This document shows positions 47,792 to 56,230 of a DNA stretch of 64,000 nucleotides, one piece after another. This DNA is from Pedosphaera parvula Ellin514 (GTDB lineage: Bacteria; Verrucomicrobiota; Verrucomicrobiia; Limisphaerales; Pedosphaeraceae). The stretch lies in NCBI RefSeq assembly GCF_000172555.1, contig NZ_ABOX02000021.1:45552-109551 (forward strand), in the 5' to 3' direction. Both the position numbers and the translations under genes were made by a program. The notes below the pieces were generated by a model, which ran no database searches, was not told the DNA's origin, and saw only the letters and a program-made list of their open reading frames with translations. The first letter of the stretch is position 1. The number at the start of each line of letters is the position of its first letter.

Positions 47792-49645
47792 TCAGGGTTG
47801 TGAGAGGCGGTAAAAAGTCTGCGCGTTGGTGGCCGCAAAATCTGTAAAGCTATTCGTGCCGGCGGGATTTGAAACGAAACCAAGGGTTGCCCAGGCAATC
47901 AAATTGGTTGAGGAATAGACGGTGTAGTTTTTGCCAGTCTGACCTTTAAAATTGAGTCGAAATTGTCCTGGGCCGGCCAGTTTCATCCCCGTAAAAACGG
48001 GTGCGCGCACCAATCCGCTGCTTCCTGCCAGGTAGATGGAGTTGATCTCTGCGGCATCGAGCGCCCGGTTGAAGATCATGAATTCGTCCAGACTGCCAGC
48101 CATGAAATCCACAAATACGCCGCGTGAAGCCACATATCCCGCGCCGATGTAAGTCCGCGGAAGCGAGAAGGATAGCGCCAGCGTGGACTGCAAAACTCCG
48201 TTGACGTAAAGAGAGGTATTGGTGCTGGTGCCTACAAATGCCAGATGGGTCCATGTATTCGTGGGAACGCTGTAGACCGGGGTGAACTTGTTGTCCGCCA
48301 CGCCGAATTGCGTCACCCCGACATCCCGTGTGCCGTTATATTGCTCCAGTTTTATTTCGAACAGGCCATCGCCGGTCAAAGCTGCGCCCGCCTTCGGAGC
48401 ATCCTGGCGGTTGACCCACATGCAGGCGGTCCATGGCACGGGCAGGCTGGTCGCTCCATTGCTGCAATAGCTGTTGCCATCGAAATAAAATGCGCTGCCT
48501 TGTTCTCCACTGGTAAAGCTGACCGAATTAAAAGGAGTCAAATTGTTGGATCCGAAAATATCATTGCCATTGCCGTCTCCCGGCCACCAACTGACCATGT
48601 TACTGGGAGCCAGGGACGCGCCAACTGCGTTCGTTAATGGTGAAATAACCCCCAGCCAAGCTGTCGCGGTAAATATAATTCCGTTGGTATTGGCAACGTT
48701 GACGGAATACGGGCCGGTGTTGACCGGTTGCGCATTGGAAATGGTAAAGTTTGAGTTGGTTGCGTCCACAATTACCGCCTGGTTGAACGACCATTGGTAA
48801 TAGAGCGGGCCAGGCTGACAAGCTGTCACGGTGAAAGTCGCATTGGAACCAACCGGTACGTTCGTGTTTTGCGGTGGAGTGTTGCCGACGATGTAGGAAC
48901 TGAGCAAAAGATCGGTCGTGCCGTGAAACACATCGCGATCAATATCTCCCGATACGCCGTCAATATGGATGGTTGTGGCGTACTGAAGAAGGGCCCAGTC
49001 CGGCCATGGAGATGTTGGTGGAGCGATATTCTGGGGGTTGGTTGCCTGGGTTACGTCGGCCATCCAGAGTGTCCACTGGGTGATTGATTTGTTTTTTAAA
49101 TAATTAGCGGCAAAAGTTGGGTTCGTATAAATGATCGGATGCACGGCAACGCCAATGCGTGCTGCATTGGTGATCATGCGATAGCACCATTCATTTGCCC
49201 ACGCTGTCTGGTCTGTGGTCGTGGAATGCTCCAGATCCAACATCGGCGATAAGGACATTCCGTCGTTGGTGATATAATTGCTGATAACGCTCCAGCAGAA
49301 GTCAGCTTCTGCATCTGCGCCAGCGAGGCCGGGATTCAGATCGTAACGCGCGAAATGATAGGAACCGATGACGATCCCGGCCGCCTTGGCATTCGTGATG
49401 TTGTAGGGGAAGTCGGGATCGAAATAATTTATGCCTTCGGTGCTTCTGGCGAATGCGAAGGTTATGCCTTCGGCCTTCGCGCTGGGCCAGATGATGTTTG
49501 TCACTCCGTTGACATTGCCGGAACCTTGATACTTGGATACGTCAATGCCGAGCGGCCGCTGGGCCGAGGCAAACTGCGGGAAGAGAATCGCCAGCGAACA
49601 AATGACGACAGGCCTCCAACGGGACAAAAGCTGAAAAACCTTCAT
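47792..49645 (-). CDS. secreted GH25-type lysozyme with Ig-like and LamG domains
   Basis: About 617 residues from the ATG at 49645, chosen because it starts the signal peptide (MKVFQLLSRWRPVVICSLAI...FASAQ); an in-frame extension to 49801 is not protein-like. The GH25 (Chalaropsis-type muramidase) domain follows: PLGIDVSKYQGSGN, FAFARSTEGINYFDPDF, GSYHFARYD, SPMLDLEHS, and DWALLQYATT with DIDRDVFHG. D of GIDVSKYQ and the DLE motif supply the usual catalytic acids. Then an Ig-like segment (YYQWSFNQAVIVDATNS), a LamG-type domain (SLDEFMIFNRALDAAEINSI) and a C-terminal beta domain ending TFYRLSQP. It cleaves peptidoglycan; the extra domains suggest targeting to foreign cells or debris rather than housekeeping. 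Confidence 0.9.
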   Translation of the reverse strand: MKVFQLLSRWRPVVICSLAILFPQFASAQRPLGIDVSKYQGSGNVNGVTNIIWPSAKAEGITFAFARSTEGINYFDPDFPYNITNAKAAGIVIGSYHFARYDLNPGLAGADAEADFCWSVISNYITNDGMSLSPMLDLEHSTTTDQTAWANEWCYRMITNAARIGVAVHPIIYTNPTFAANYLKNKSITQWTLWMADVTQATNPQNIAPPTSPWPDWALLQYATTIHIDGVSGDIDRDVFHGTTDLLLSSYIVGNTPPQNTNVPVGSNATFTVTACQPGPLYYQWSFNQAVIVDATNSNFTISNAQPVNTGPYSVNVANTNGIIFTATAWLGVISPLTNAVGASLAPSNMVSWWPGDGNGNDIFGSNNLTPFNSVSFTSGEQGSAFYFDGNSYCSNGATSLPVPWTACMWVNRQDAPKAGAALTGDGLFEIKLEQYNGTRDVGVTQFGVADNKFTPVYSVPTNTWTHLAFVGTSTNTSLYVNGVLQSTLALSFSLPRTYIGAGYVASRGVFVDFMAGSLDEFMIFNRALDAAEINSIYLAGSSGLVRAPVFTGMKLAGPGQFRLNFKGQTGKNYTVYSSTNLIAWATLGFVSNPAGTNSFTDFAATNAQTFYRLSQP

Positions 49646-49801
49646 GAACCGGAGGAAATTACGGCCCACGGAGCCGATCGTCCAGTTCAAAAGGAGGTGT
49701 TTAAAGGGAGTGTTTGATTTAGCGCATTTCTGTCCTTCGGTTGGGCTTGCCGAAGGTTGTTTATGGACTTTTACCCAAGGTGGGCTTCCCAAGCCCGCCA
49801 C

Positions 49802-50307
49802 TAGTTAGGTTCCCGATATGAGATTTTCGCTTCGCGAATCGTGGTGCCGCGCCAGGACGAAAGAGGCGCGACAACCATTGGGCCGTGAGCCGAAACCACT
49901 TTGTGGTTTTTTGAATTGGGAAAAGAGGCGGAGGATGGGATGAATGCGGTCAAGGGGAAAGGGGCGGAGGAATTTTTGATTTTGATTGGTGATTTTGAAT
50001 TGGGGTAACGAGGCAGGGATTATCAGATTTTCAAATTGTCAGAAGGGAACAAGGGAGATGCTCGCTGGGCTCGCGCCGCCGGAGGCGGCAAAGTGTTTGT
50101 GAATCCGGAGGACGATTACCTGGGGCTCAGCGCTATGCACTTCACCCCAGGCTTTAACATGGCGCGCTTACAGCGCTGAAAAGGTATTTTCTGAATCCCG
50201 GGTTTTTGATTGTTAAACGTGCGGGCTTGATTTGGGTAAGGCCACAACCCCTCCAAATCATAAAACATTCCCTCCGTGAAAAGTGGAAATAATCTCAAAA
50301 TTCCCAG
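49802..50307. repeat. repeat-filled intergenic region
   Basis: No gene. It holds a decayed copy of the promoter-like element (GGTCAAGGGGAAAGG at 49948, without a TATTCC partner), ATTATCAGATTTTCAAATTG, GAGATGCTCGCTGGGCTCGC at 50055, and the hairpin-like GATTACCTGGGGCT...CGCTTACAGCGCTGAA element at 50113-50190 that recurs at 56092-56178. Confidence 0.6.
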
Positions 50308-50424
50308 CTACTTTTTCTTTTTAAATATTAAATAGAGAATCACAATAACGACTAAAACCCAAAAGGTTGCCCTGCCAATCAGGCCTGGCATTGCGTCGGG
50401 AGCGATGGCTACGAATGCTTTCAT
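50308..50424 (-). CDS. 38-residue single-pass membrane miniprotein
   Basis: A short frame from ATG at 50424 to TAG at 50308 reads MKAFVAIAPDAMPGLIGRAT, then one membrane helix (FWVLVVIVILYLIF) and a KKKK end. The layout (short polar head, single helix, lysine stop) is that of a genuine small membrane protein. It begins 12 bases after the stop of the 72-residue gene on the same strand, so the two may be one transcript. No ribosome site is evident. Confidence 0.5.
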   Translation of the reverse strand: MKAFVAIAPDAMPGLIGRATFWVLVVIVILYLIFKKKK

Positions 50425-50436
50425 AAATTTAGTGCA

Positions 50437-50655
50437 TTAGTTGTGGGTTAGTGCTCTTCCGCTGGCAAGATCGCAAATCGCATCAGGAATAGACGTTTGC
50501 GCGGCGCCGTGTAAAAGCAGCAGCCCATTGGCCGCGTTCTCATGGTGCAAAACGTGAAACGGAATGAGGTGCAGAATCGTGCCCGTGTGTGTGCGACGGG
50601 CCAGCGCAACAGGATCGCTGACACGAACCTCTGAGCCATCTGGATAATCAATCAT
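50437..50655 (-). CDS. small hypothetical protein
   Basis: 72 residues starting MIDYPDGSEVRVSDPVAL, with RRTHTGTILHLIPFHVLH and a polar C-terminus. The beginning matches the YPDG.EVRVGD style of small beta-barrel proteins found near toxin-immunity genes in other bacteria, but I cannot name a family. ATG start; no membrane segment. Upstream of the 38-residue membrane protein. Confidence 0.55.
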   Translation of the reverse strand: MIDYPDGSEVRVSDPVALARRTHTGTILHLIPFHVLHHENAANGLLLLHGAAQTSIPDAICDLASGRALTHN

Positions 50656-50811
50656 GCTTTAAACGCATAGGGTTAGGCCAAATCGGCCCGCTCGAACCAA
50701 TCAAAGATGCTCTGCTCATCATCAAACTCCTGTAACTGACCGTTGACTGTTGACACCAGCACTGCCGGATGATTTTAAGGTTGGATATTCCAGAGAGGTC
50801 GGTTGTGCGAT

Positions 50812-50840
50812 GTAGTATAAATAAACAGGACCGACCCTTC
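50812..50840 (+). repeat. dispersed GTRTAAATA-CAGGACCGACCC element
   Basis: TAGTATAAATAAACAGGACC followed by GACCC. Same family as 25812, 27292, 52651 and 58867. In the 233-base gap before the sulfatase gene's end there is nothing else. Confidence 0.5.
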
Positions 50841-50888
50841 TGGAATTAAGGTTTCCAAACTGATAAGTCTTCAGCTACCAAACTCTGA

Positions 50889-52361
50889 TTACTCTTTCTC
50901 AGGATCTGCCGCTGCGACCCGGTTGGCTTTTCTGGCTTTTTTTCCCTTTGGTCCGGGATCCGGATTTTCGGGAACGGGCTGGGCGTTGACTGAAGGCAGG
51001 GACTTGGCGAGTTCCATTTTTATTTTGGCCAGTTCGGGTTTGGCAGCCTGGTTTGTCCATTCGTTGGGGTCGGCTTTTTGGTCGTAGAGTTCCTCGGAAC
51101 CATCTGCGTAACGGATATAGCGCCACTCGTCGGTGCAAATGGCATGATTATTCTGCAGGAAGGTGGTGACTGCCGGTTGTTTCCATTTAGCAGATGGATT
51201 CTTAAGTAAAGGTTTGATGCTGATGCCTTCTGCGTGCTTCGGGGTTGGAATTCCGGCAAGTTCACATACGGTGGGGAAAATGCTTGTCAGATCCACGGCG
51301 CGATCACATTCAGTGCCGGGTTTGGCCACGCCGGGAGCAACCCAGATCAATGGCACATTGGTTGCCCGACGCCACAAAGCAGATTTGGCCCAATGCTCCT
51401 TCTCGCCGAGATGCCAACCATTGTCCCCAACGAAAATGATGATGGTGTTGTCGCGGTATTTGGATTTGTCGAGTGCGTCGAGCAAGCGGCCAATTTGGGC
51501 GTCCGCAAAAGAGATGGCGGCAAGATAGGCCCGAACGCGATCCTGCCAGACACCGGCTTTCAATATCGCTTGATGCACTCCATTGGGTTTGGCGAACGCG
51601 ATGCCGGCGGGAGGTACATCGGCAAGGTCATTGGTCAGGATGGGCGGGAGCTTGACGCTTTCCAACGGGTACATATCAAAATATTTTTTGGGCACATCCC
51701 AGGGTACGTGCGGGCGATGCACCCCGCAGGCCATGAAGAAGGCACCCTGCTGCTGGCCGAGCTGATCGATGCACCAGGAGACACTGCGGGCATCCACGAG
51801 TTCACTTTCGGCGCGTTGCTCGTTGAATTCCGCGTCGGGCTTGTCTTCGGTAAACATGCGGTAACCAAAAGGTCCGGGGCGGCGTTTGGCCGGGTGATTG
51901 GGAAGGGTATCGTCAGCGTAGAAAACGACCTTGTCCCAATCTTCCTCGCGGTATTGGTGATAATGATAAATCTTGCCCGCGCCCAGCGAGGTATAACCGA
52001 ACTTGCGGACGTAATCGTTGAGGCAGACACCGCGCGGCAGGTGCGGCATGGCCGGCTGTTGGTTGTCATAGATGCCGGTCGTGGACGGGCGCTGTCCGCT
52101 CATGAATGAAGCACGTGACGGATTGCAGAGGGGTGCGGAAGCCTGGGCATTCTGGAAGGTGACACCCCGGGCAGCAAGTTTATCCAGGTTTGGCGTTTTG
52201 ACCTGCGGGTTGCCTTTATTCGGCCCAATCCAGTTATTTAAATCATCGGCGATGATGAGCAAAATGTTTGGCTTGGCCGGAGCAGCTGCGGCCATTAACG
52301 GCAAGGTCATGGCCACGATGAGGAATGTGCCGAAAAGATATTTTAACGGGGTTGATTTCAT
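50889..52361 (-). CDS. secreted sulfatase, iduronate-2-sulfatase-like
   Basis: 490 residues. Signal peptide (MKSTPLKYLFGTFLIVAMTL, cleaved after MAAAA). The sulfatase signature is complete: LLIIADDLNNW (metal-binding D39, D40), the formylglycine site CNPSRASFMSG (C79, P81, R83), GAGKIYHY, ACGVHRPHVPW, and FVGDNGWHLGEKEHWAK. The overall pattern is that of iduronate-2-sulfatase-type (S1) enzymes that remove sulfate from polysaccharides. C79 needs conversion to formylglycine by a separate enzyme not in this window. A lysine-rich tail (PGPKGKKARKANR) closes it. No adjacent partners. Confidence 0.92.
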   Translation of the reverse strand: MKSTPLKYLFGTFLIVAMTLPLMAAAAPAKPNILLIIADDLNNWIGPNKGNPQVKTPNLDKLAARGVTFQNAQASAPLCNPSRASFMSGQRPSTTGIYDNQQPAMPHLPRGVCLNDYVRKFGYTSLGAGKIYHYHQYREEDWDKVVFYADDTLPNHPAKRRPGPFGYRMFTEDKPDAEFNEQRAESELVDARSVSWCIDQLGQQQGAFFMACGVHRPHVPWDVPKKYFDMYPLESVKLPPILTNDLADVPPAGIAFAKPNGVHQAILKAGVWQDRVRAYLAAISFADAQIGRLLDALDKSKYRDNTIIIFVGDNGWHLGEKEHWAKSALWRRATNVPLIWVAPGVAKPGTECDRAVDLTSIFPTVCELAGIPTPKHAEGISIKPLLKNPSAKWKQPAVTTFLQNNHAICTDEWRYIRYADGSEELYDQKADPNEWTNQAAKPELAKIKMELAKSLPSVNAQPVPENPDPGPKGKKARKANRVAAADPEKE

Positions 52362-52434
52362 GGGTTGCTTTGAGCCAGACGGGTTTGCATGAGAGATGGT
52401 TACACTGAAGGTTTGAGTTTAACAAGTTGTGAGA

Positions 52435-52611
52435 TCATGGAACTATTTTGATACGATAATAGCGGATACCGTTGGCTGGGGATGAAATTTCGGTGAATGC
52501 CGGTTGTGACGGATTTTCAGCGGGACCGGGATCGGTTTCGCTGGTGGCATCGCGCGGGATATTCATCCCTTGGGAAAAGCTAAACTGAAAAGTTGCGGTG
52601 TGTGAATACCC
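52435..52611 (-). pseudogene. orphan C-terminal fragment of a secreted protein
   Basis: Between an in-frame TAA and a TGA, a 58-residue frame reads GYSHTATFQFSFSQGMNIPR and ends ANGIRYYRIKIVP. The RYYRIK..P end is the tail seen on exported proteins of this window (RFYRLRTP, RFYRAGTP), so this is probably the last part of such a protein whose front has been lost. No start or upstream domain remains. Confidence 0.5.
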
Positions 52612-52650
52612 TTAAATGAGAGGCAGATCATCATCGAGTGTTTTCACAGG

Positions 52651-52680
52651 TTAGTGTAAATAACAAGCACCCACCCCTTT
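52651..52680 (+). repeat. dispersed GTGTAAATAACAAG element
   Basis: TTAGTGTAAATAACAAGCAC followed by CCACCCCTTT. Ends exactly at the last bases of the BNR gene. Family as at 50812 and 58867. Confidence 0.6.
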
Positions 52681-53689
52681 ACGGCCAGTGTGCACGATAC
52701 ATACGAGCGCTATACGCAGCGTTCGTCTCCCGAAAAAACAACACCCCGTTCGTGTCAGTGATACCGGAGCCGATGTTGCTCCAGTTGACCAAGTCCGTCG
52801 AAGCATCAATGCGGAAGTTGAACATTGGCGTCGAGGTCAGTTTCAGCGTGAAACTCGCGTTGGTGCCAAAGCCAACAGACGTCAACACCGGCACGGCCGG
52901 AACAACGGTCACGGCGGCCGTATAGAAATCCAGCTCGCTGGTGCCATCGGGATTGTCGCCGGTGGAATTGGAATCGTCGGCCCAGCAGGGATGAAACATG
53001 CCGCCGTAAAAGTCCAGGCCAAGGTAATCGCCCAATTCGTTTCCGCTACCCTTGCCCACACCGCTGGTCGAGCCGGCGCTGATCTTCACTTCCGGCAGAA
53101 ACGTCACGCCGCCATCGAGGCTCACCGTGCCCCAGAGTTCCACGAGATTGTTCGCCGCGCTGTTGCGGCAGTCATACCAGACCACGGCGATGAAACCCGT
53201 TGTCGGGTCGAGCGCGATCTTGGAAAAGAACTGGCTGTTGGTGCCGGCGTCAGTATTGACACGATGCGGGCTGCTCCACGTCGCGCCGTTGTTGTCGGAG
53301 TAGCGCGTGAAGATGTTCAAGTCGTTGGATGTGGCATCCGGCGCATCGGTGTAAACCAGGTGCAGCCGCCCACGATGCGGGCCGTTCGAGATATCGTAAA
53401 CGAGTCCCAGTTCGGCATCCACCGTGCGGCTCGGCTGCGCCGGAATCGCGCGGAAACCGCCCATTTGCGTCGGCACCGTGCTGGTTGCGAGCGCGAAACT
53501 CCCGGAGGTGCTGCCGGTGGAATTCAACGCGAATTGAATGGTGGAAGGCCCGGCAGTGCCGGACGGCGTCTGGTAAGCCGCAACGACCTGTCCGTTCGGG
53601 CCGATGGCAATGTCGCCGAAATTGCCCGAGCCGGAGCCGGGAATCGCCAACTCGGCGCCAAATGCGCCAATGGCATTGAAGCCGGTCAC
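52679..53689 (-). CDS. C-terminal part of frame-broken BNR/sialidase-like secreted protein
   Basis: 336 residues starting from a GTG inside a domain. It carries BNR/Asp-box type strands (SDNNGATWSSPHRV, SLDGGVTFLPEVKIS), a metal- or ligand-loop VVWYDCRNSAANN, and a C-terminal beta module ending ARMYRAHWP. The reading continues the upstream frame, which stops at 53707: YFNKTG on one side and LKARGAAVTGF on the other. Joined, the protein is a six-bladed exo-sialidase-like propeller with signal peptide. Catalytic Arg triad cannot be checked by eye. Confidence 0.8.
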   Translation of the reverse strand: MTGFNAIGAFGAELAIPGSGSGNFGDIAIGPNGQVVAAYQTPSGTAGPSTIQFALNSTGSTSGSFALATSTVPTQMGGFRAIPAQPSRTVDAELGLVYDISNGPHRGRLHLVYTDAPDATSNDLNIFTRYSDNNGATWSSPHRVNTDAGTNSQFFSKIALDPTTGFIAVVWYDCRNSAANNLVELWGTVSLDGGVTFLPEVKISAGSTSGVGKGSGNELGDYLGLDFYGGMFHPCWADDSNSTGDNPDGTSELDFYTAAVTVVPAVPVLTSVGFGTNASFTLKLTSTPMFNFRIDASTDLVNWSNIGSGITDTNGVLFFRETNAAYSARMYRAHWP

Positions 53690-53706
53690 CGCCGCGCCGC
53701 GCGCCT

Positions 53707-54231
53707 TCAGCCGGTTTTGTTAAAATACAAGAGCCACACCGCCTGATCACCGGCGATAATTCCCGGCCCGGCTTTTACGGTCGGCTGGTCCAGCGCCTTG
53801 CCCCCCGCCGAGATCGTCAGCAGCAAATTGGAAAATGTCACACCAGCGTTGGTGCTGGCGCGCACTTGAATGGCCCGGAAGGTGGAATCAAAAGACGCAG
53901 CAAAAAGATTTCCGAAGCTATCGAAGCTGCACGTGGGATCGCCGCCCAGCGCCGGCCAGCCATCTGAACCGGTGAACCGCGAGGTCCAGGTGACCCCGCC
54001 GTCAGTGCTGTAACCGGCGGAGTTGTCCGCCGTGCCGCCACGGACGTCGTTGGCCCAGGCGAAAAGCCTATTCGGATTCGTCGGATCAATGGCGATCGCT
54101 TCCTCCGCTTGATAGCCACTCTGGCGGTTGATGTTCACATTCGGCCCCACCGACAACGACTGCGCCGATACGGAAACGGCCCCCGCCAAGGCAATGAGTA
54201 CATAAACCGGCCTTCTGAGACAACATGACAT
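53707..54231 (-). CDS. N-terminal part of frame-broken BNR/sialidase-like secreted protein
   Basis: About 174 residues from the ATG at 54231, which starts the signal peptide (MSCCLRRPVYVLIALAGAVS). It includes EEAIAIDPTNPNRLFAWAND, an Asp-box-like YSTDGGVTWTSRF and STNAGVTFSNLLL, then QAVWLLYFNKTG and an abrupt TGA. The missing partner lies in the next frame (52679-53689). One base lost in the GGC of the junction would explain it. Confidence 0.75.
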   Translation of the reverse strand: MSCCLRRPVYVLIALAGAVSVSAQSLSVGPNVNINRQSGYQAEEAIAIDPTNPNRLFAWANDVRGGTADNSAGYSTDGGVTWTSRFTGSDGWPALGGDPTCSFDSFGNLFAASFDSTFRAIQVRASTNAGVTFSNLLLTISAGGKALDQPTVKAGPGIIAGDQAVWLLYFNKTG

Positions 54232-54316
54232 GACCAAACCCTATCAAATCTGCTTGAAATCCTTCAATCACGGTTTGATTAAAACCGAATTGGCTCAAAA
54301 GGGGTGTTACCGAGCA

Positions 54317-54470
54317 ATGGACACCAAAATGGGTCAACAAACGAAGAAGGAAGTGCTGGAGAAATTGCGTGGCCGGTGGGCAAGGAGCACAAGAGCAAGA
54401 TCATCAATCAGGCGGCGGAGTTATTTGGCCACCACCGCAAGGCGGTCCTATCGAAACCTTGCCTTGATAA
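54317..54470 (+). pseudogene. N-terminal remnant of an integrase-type transposase
   Basis: In one frame MDTKMGQQTKKEVLEKLRGR and then, shifted, GKEHKSKIINQAAELFGHHR, KAVLSKP. This is the start of a helix-turn-helix/integrase transposase of the kind whose N-terminus reads ...TKKEVLEKLR...INQAVELFGYHRKA. The catalytic core is absent. Flanked by similar strings TTGATTAAAACCGA (54276) and TTGATAAAAACCGA (54463), about 190 bases apart, possibly remains of the element or its target duplication. Confidence 0.55.
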
Positions 54471-54522
54471 AAACCGAGTGTAACCGCGTCTCATCGAAAC
54501 ACGTCTTTCGAGAGCGAGACCC

Positions 54523-56049
54523 ATGAGAATTTCTACTTATCCAGCCGTTGTCCGCAACATGATGCTTGTGGCAATAGCGTCAATGTTCGCCAACCACGTC
54601 CAAAGAATTCTGGCTGCGGACCAAACGTCGTCCACATCGAAGTTGGAGCAATTCGATCACGATCCTGGTTGGGAAGGTTACAACAACCATAACGTGCCGA
54701 AAGATGCGCGGATGGTGAAACAGGACTTCGGCTACAGCAAAACGCAATTCGCAAACAAGAACCCCGGCGAAATAGGCGGGTGCATCCAGCGCGCCAGCAC
54801 TCCGGCTTCTTATGCCGCCCCGTTGACGCCAGCCAGAACACTTGACGACAAACTCACTGCCTCCGGTACGTTCGCCGCCTCTTCCGGGAAAGGTGGCGGG
54901 GTGTTTTTTGGCTTCTTCAATTCGCAACAGCCGGGTGGGAGTGGACGCCCAATCAGCTCATTGGGACTGGATTTAGGCTTCAAAAGGAACGGCGGACGTC
55001 TCGCGGTGCGGCTTATCAGCAGTGGCAACCAATCATGCGGGACCTTCATCACACCCTTCCTTCCCGGCAAATTCCGACCCACACCCATCAAGTTGGACGG
55101 CACCCGTTATCACTGGACTTTGGATTATGACCCACAGGCCGCAGGAGGCAACGGCCGCTTCACCTTCACGCTGCACAGCGATACTCACAAGACGGAAGAC
55201 TACGGCCCGCTGCCGGAGAATTTCCAACAGGAGGCCCAGGCTCGCTTTCCCAATACCACCACGTTCACGGTGGACCTCCCGCCGGAATTGCGGAAGGAAG
55301 GCGCGACCTTTGACCGCTTCGGCCTGTGCAATATGACGAAGGCCGGTGGCGCAATGAATATGTTTTTCGGCGATCTGGAATATGACGGGCAGGTTCAAGA
55401 TCTTTCCAAAGACCCGGGATGGATTGGTGTGGGCAATCGCACCAACTTTGAGGATCATGAAATGGTCGGAGCGCATGAGTACGGTTACAGCGCGAAGACA
55501 AGCTTCGCAGGAGGGTCGCCGGGAGAAGTTGGGGGCATGCTCTGGCGCGGCCTCCCTTTTAGTTTTTATGCAGACCGCGTTGGGCCGCTCAACCTGGAGC
55601 ATAGGCTGGAAGCAAGCGGCAAGGTAAAACTCGTCACTGCCGGACCTGATTCGGACATCTTTCTTGGCTGGTTCAACAGCAGCGCCAAGGATAAAAGCGC
55701 GGGGGTTGCGGAGAATTTTGTCGGCATCCACGTGGGCGGCCCGACGCGTGTAGGCCACTATTTCATTCCGGTGTTAACGACCGCGAAAGGAGAGAAAAGT
55801 GTGGTGAAGCGAGGCCCGGTTATAAAACCAGGAAAGACCTTCGACTGGTCGCTGGTGTATGATCCGGCGGCAAACGCCGGAAATGGGGAGATGCGGGTGA
55901 CGTTGGGCACTGAGAGCGTGACGCTCGCGTTAAAGCCAGAGCAGAAAAATCAGGGCGCGAGTTTGGATCGTTTCGGTTTCTTCACCTCAACTACCGGGGG
56001 ACAAATGGTGAAAATCTACCTCGACGATTTGAAATACACCGTCCGATAA
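54523..56049 (+). CDS. secreted protein with two-fold internal duplication
   Basis: 508 residues. Signal-like N-terminus (NMMLVAIASMFANHVQRILA). Two homologous halves: half 1 from about 45 (QFDHDPGWEGYNNHNVP, ...NPGEIGG, ...DKLTASGTF, GVFFGFFNS) and half 2 from about 295 (DLSKDPGWIGVGNRTNFED, GSPGEVGGM, HRLEASGKV, IFLGWFNS). Both end in beta strands of the kind FTFTLHSD / MRVTLGTE and DRFGLCNM / DRFGFFTS. It looks like a concanavalin-like or jelly-roll beta protein; no catalytic residues identified. No family recognised. ATG start, 33 bases after the transposase-remnant region. Confidence 0.78.
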   Translation: MRISTYPAVVRNMMLVAIASMFANHVQRILAADQTSSTSKLEQFDHDPGWEGYNNHNVPKDARMVKQDFGYSKTQFANKNPGEIGGCIQRASTPASYAAPLTPARTLDDKLTASGTFAASSGKGGGVFFGFFNSQQPGGSGRPISSLGLDLGFKRNGGRLAVRLISSGNQSCGTFITPFLPGKFRPTPIKLDGTRYHWTLDYDPQAAGGNGRFTFTLHSDTHKTEDYGPLPENFQQEAQARFPNTTTFTVDLPPELRKEGATFDRFGLCNMTKAGGAMNMFFGDLEYDGQVQDLSKDPGWIGVGNRTNFEDHEMVGAHEYGYSAKTSFAGGSPGEVGGMLWRGLPFSFYADRVGPLNLEHRLEASGKVKLVTAGPDSDIFLGWFNSSAKDKSAGVAENFVGIHVGGPTRVGHYFIPVLTTAKGEKSVVKRGPVIKPGKTFDWSLVYDPAANAGNGEMRVTLGTESVTLALKPEQKNQGASLDRFGFFTSTTGGQMVKIYLDDLKYTVR

Positions 56050-56091
56050 AGTCATCAATTGAAATCCTCCGATCAATCGAATTATCCTTAG

Positions 56092-56178
56092 TGATTACCT
56101 GGGGCTGCGCGGTCCTTCCGGACTGGTATCAGCGCTTCGCCCCGGGCTTTCACATGGCGGACTTTCAGTCCTGAAGAA
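56092..56178. repeat. hairpin-like intergenic repeat
   Basis: GTGATTACCTGGGGCTGCGC followed by CTTCGCCCCGGGCTTTCACA, TGGCGGACTTTCAGTCCTGA. Matches 50113-50190 in layout (GGGGCT, CCCCAGGCTTT, ACATGGCG, CTGAA). Paired G and C blocks suggest a stem-loop. Confidence 0.5.
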
Positions 56179-56230
56179 GTATGTCTTGCATTCAGATTTT
56201 GCCGTTTGCGGTCCTGGTTGGGTTGTCTCT

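Noticed and set aside
52688..53746. Plus-strand frame opposite the BNR gene
   Set aside because: Arginine- and alanine-rich antisense shadow; the BNR strands on the other strand are clear.
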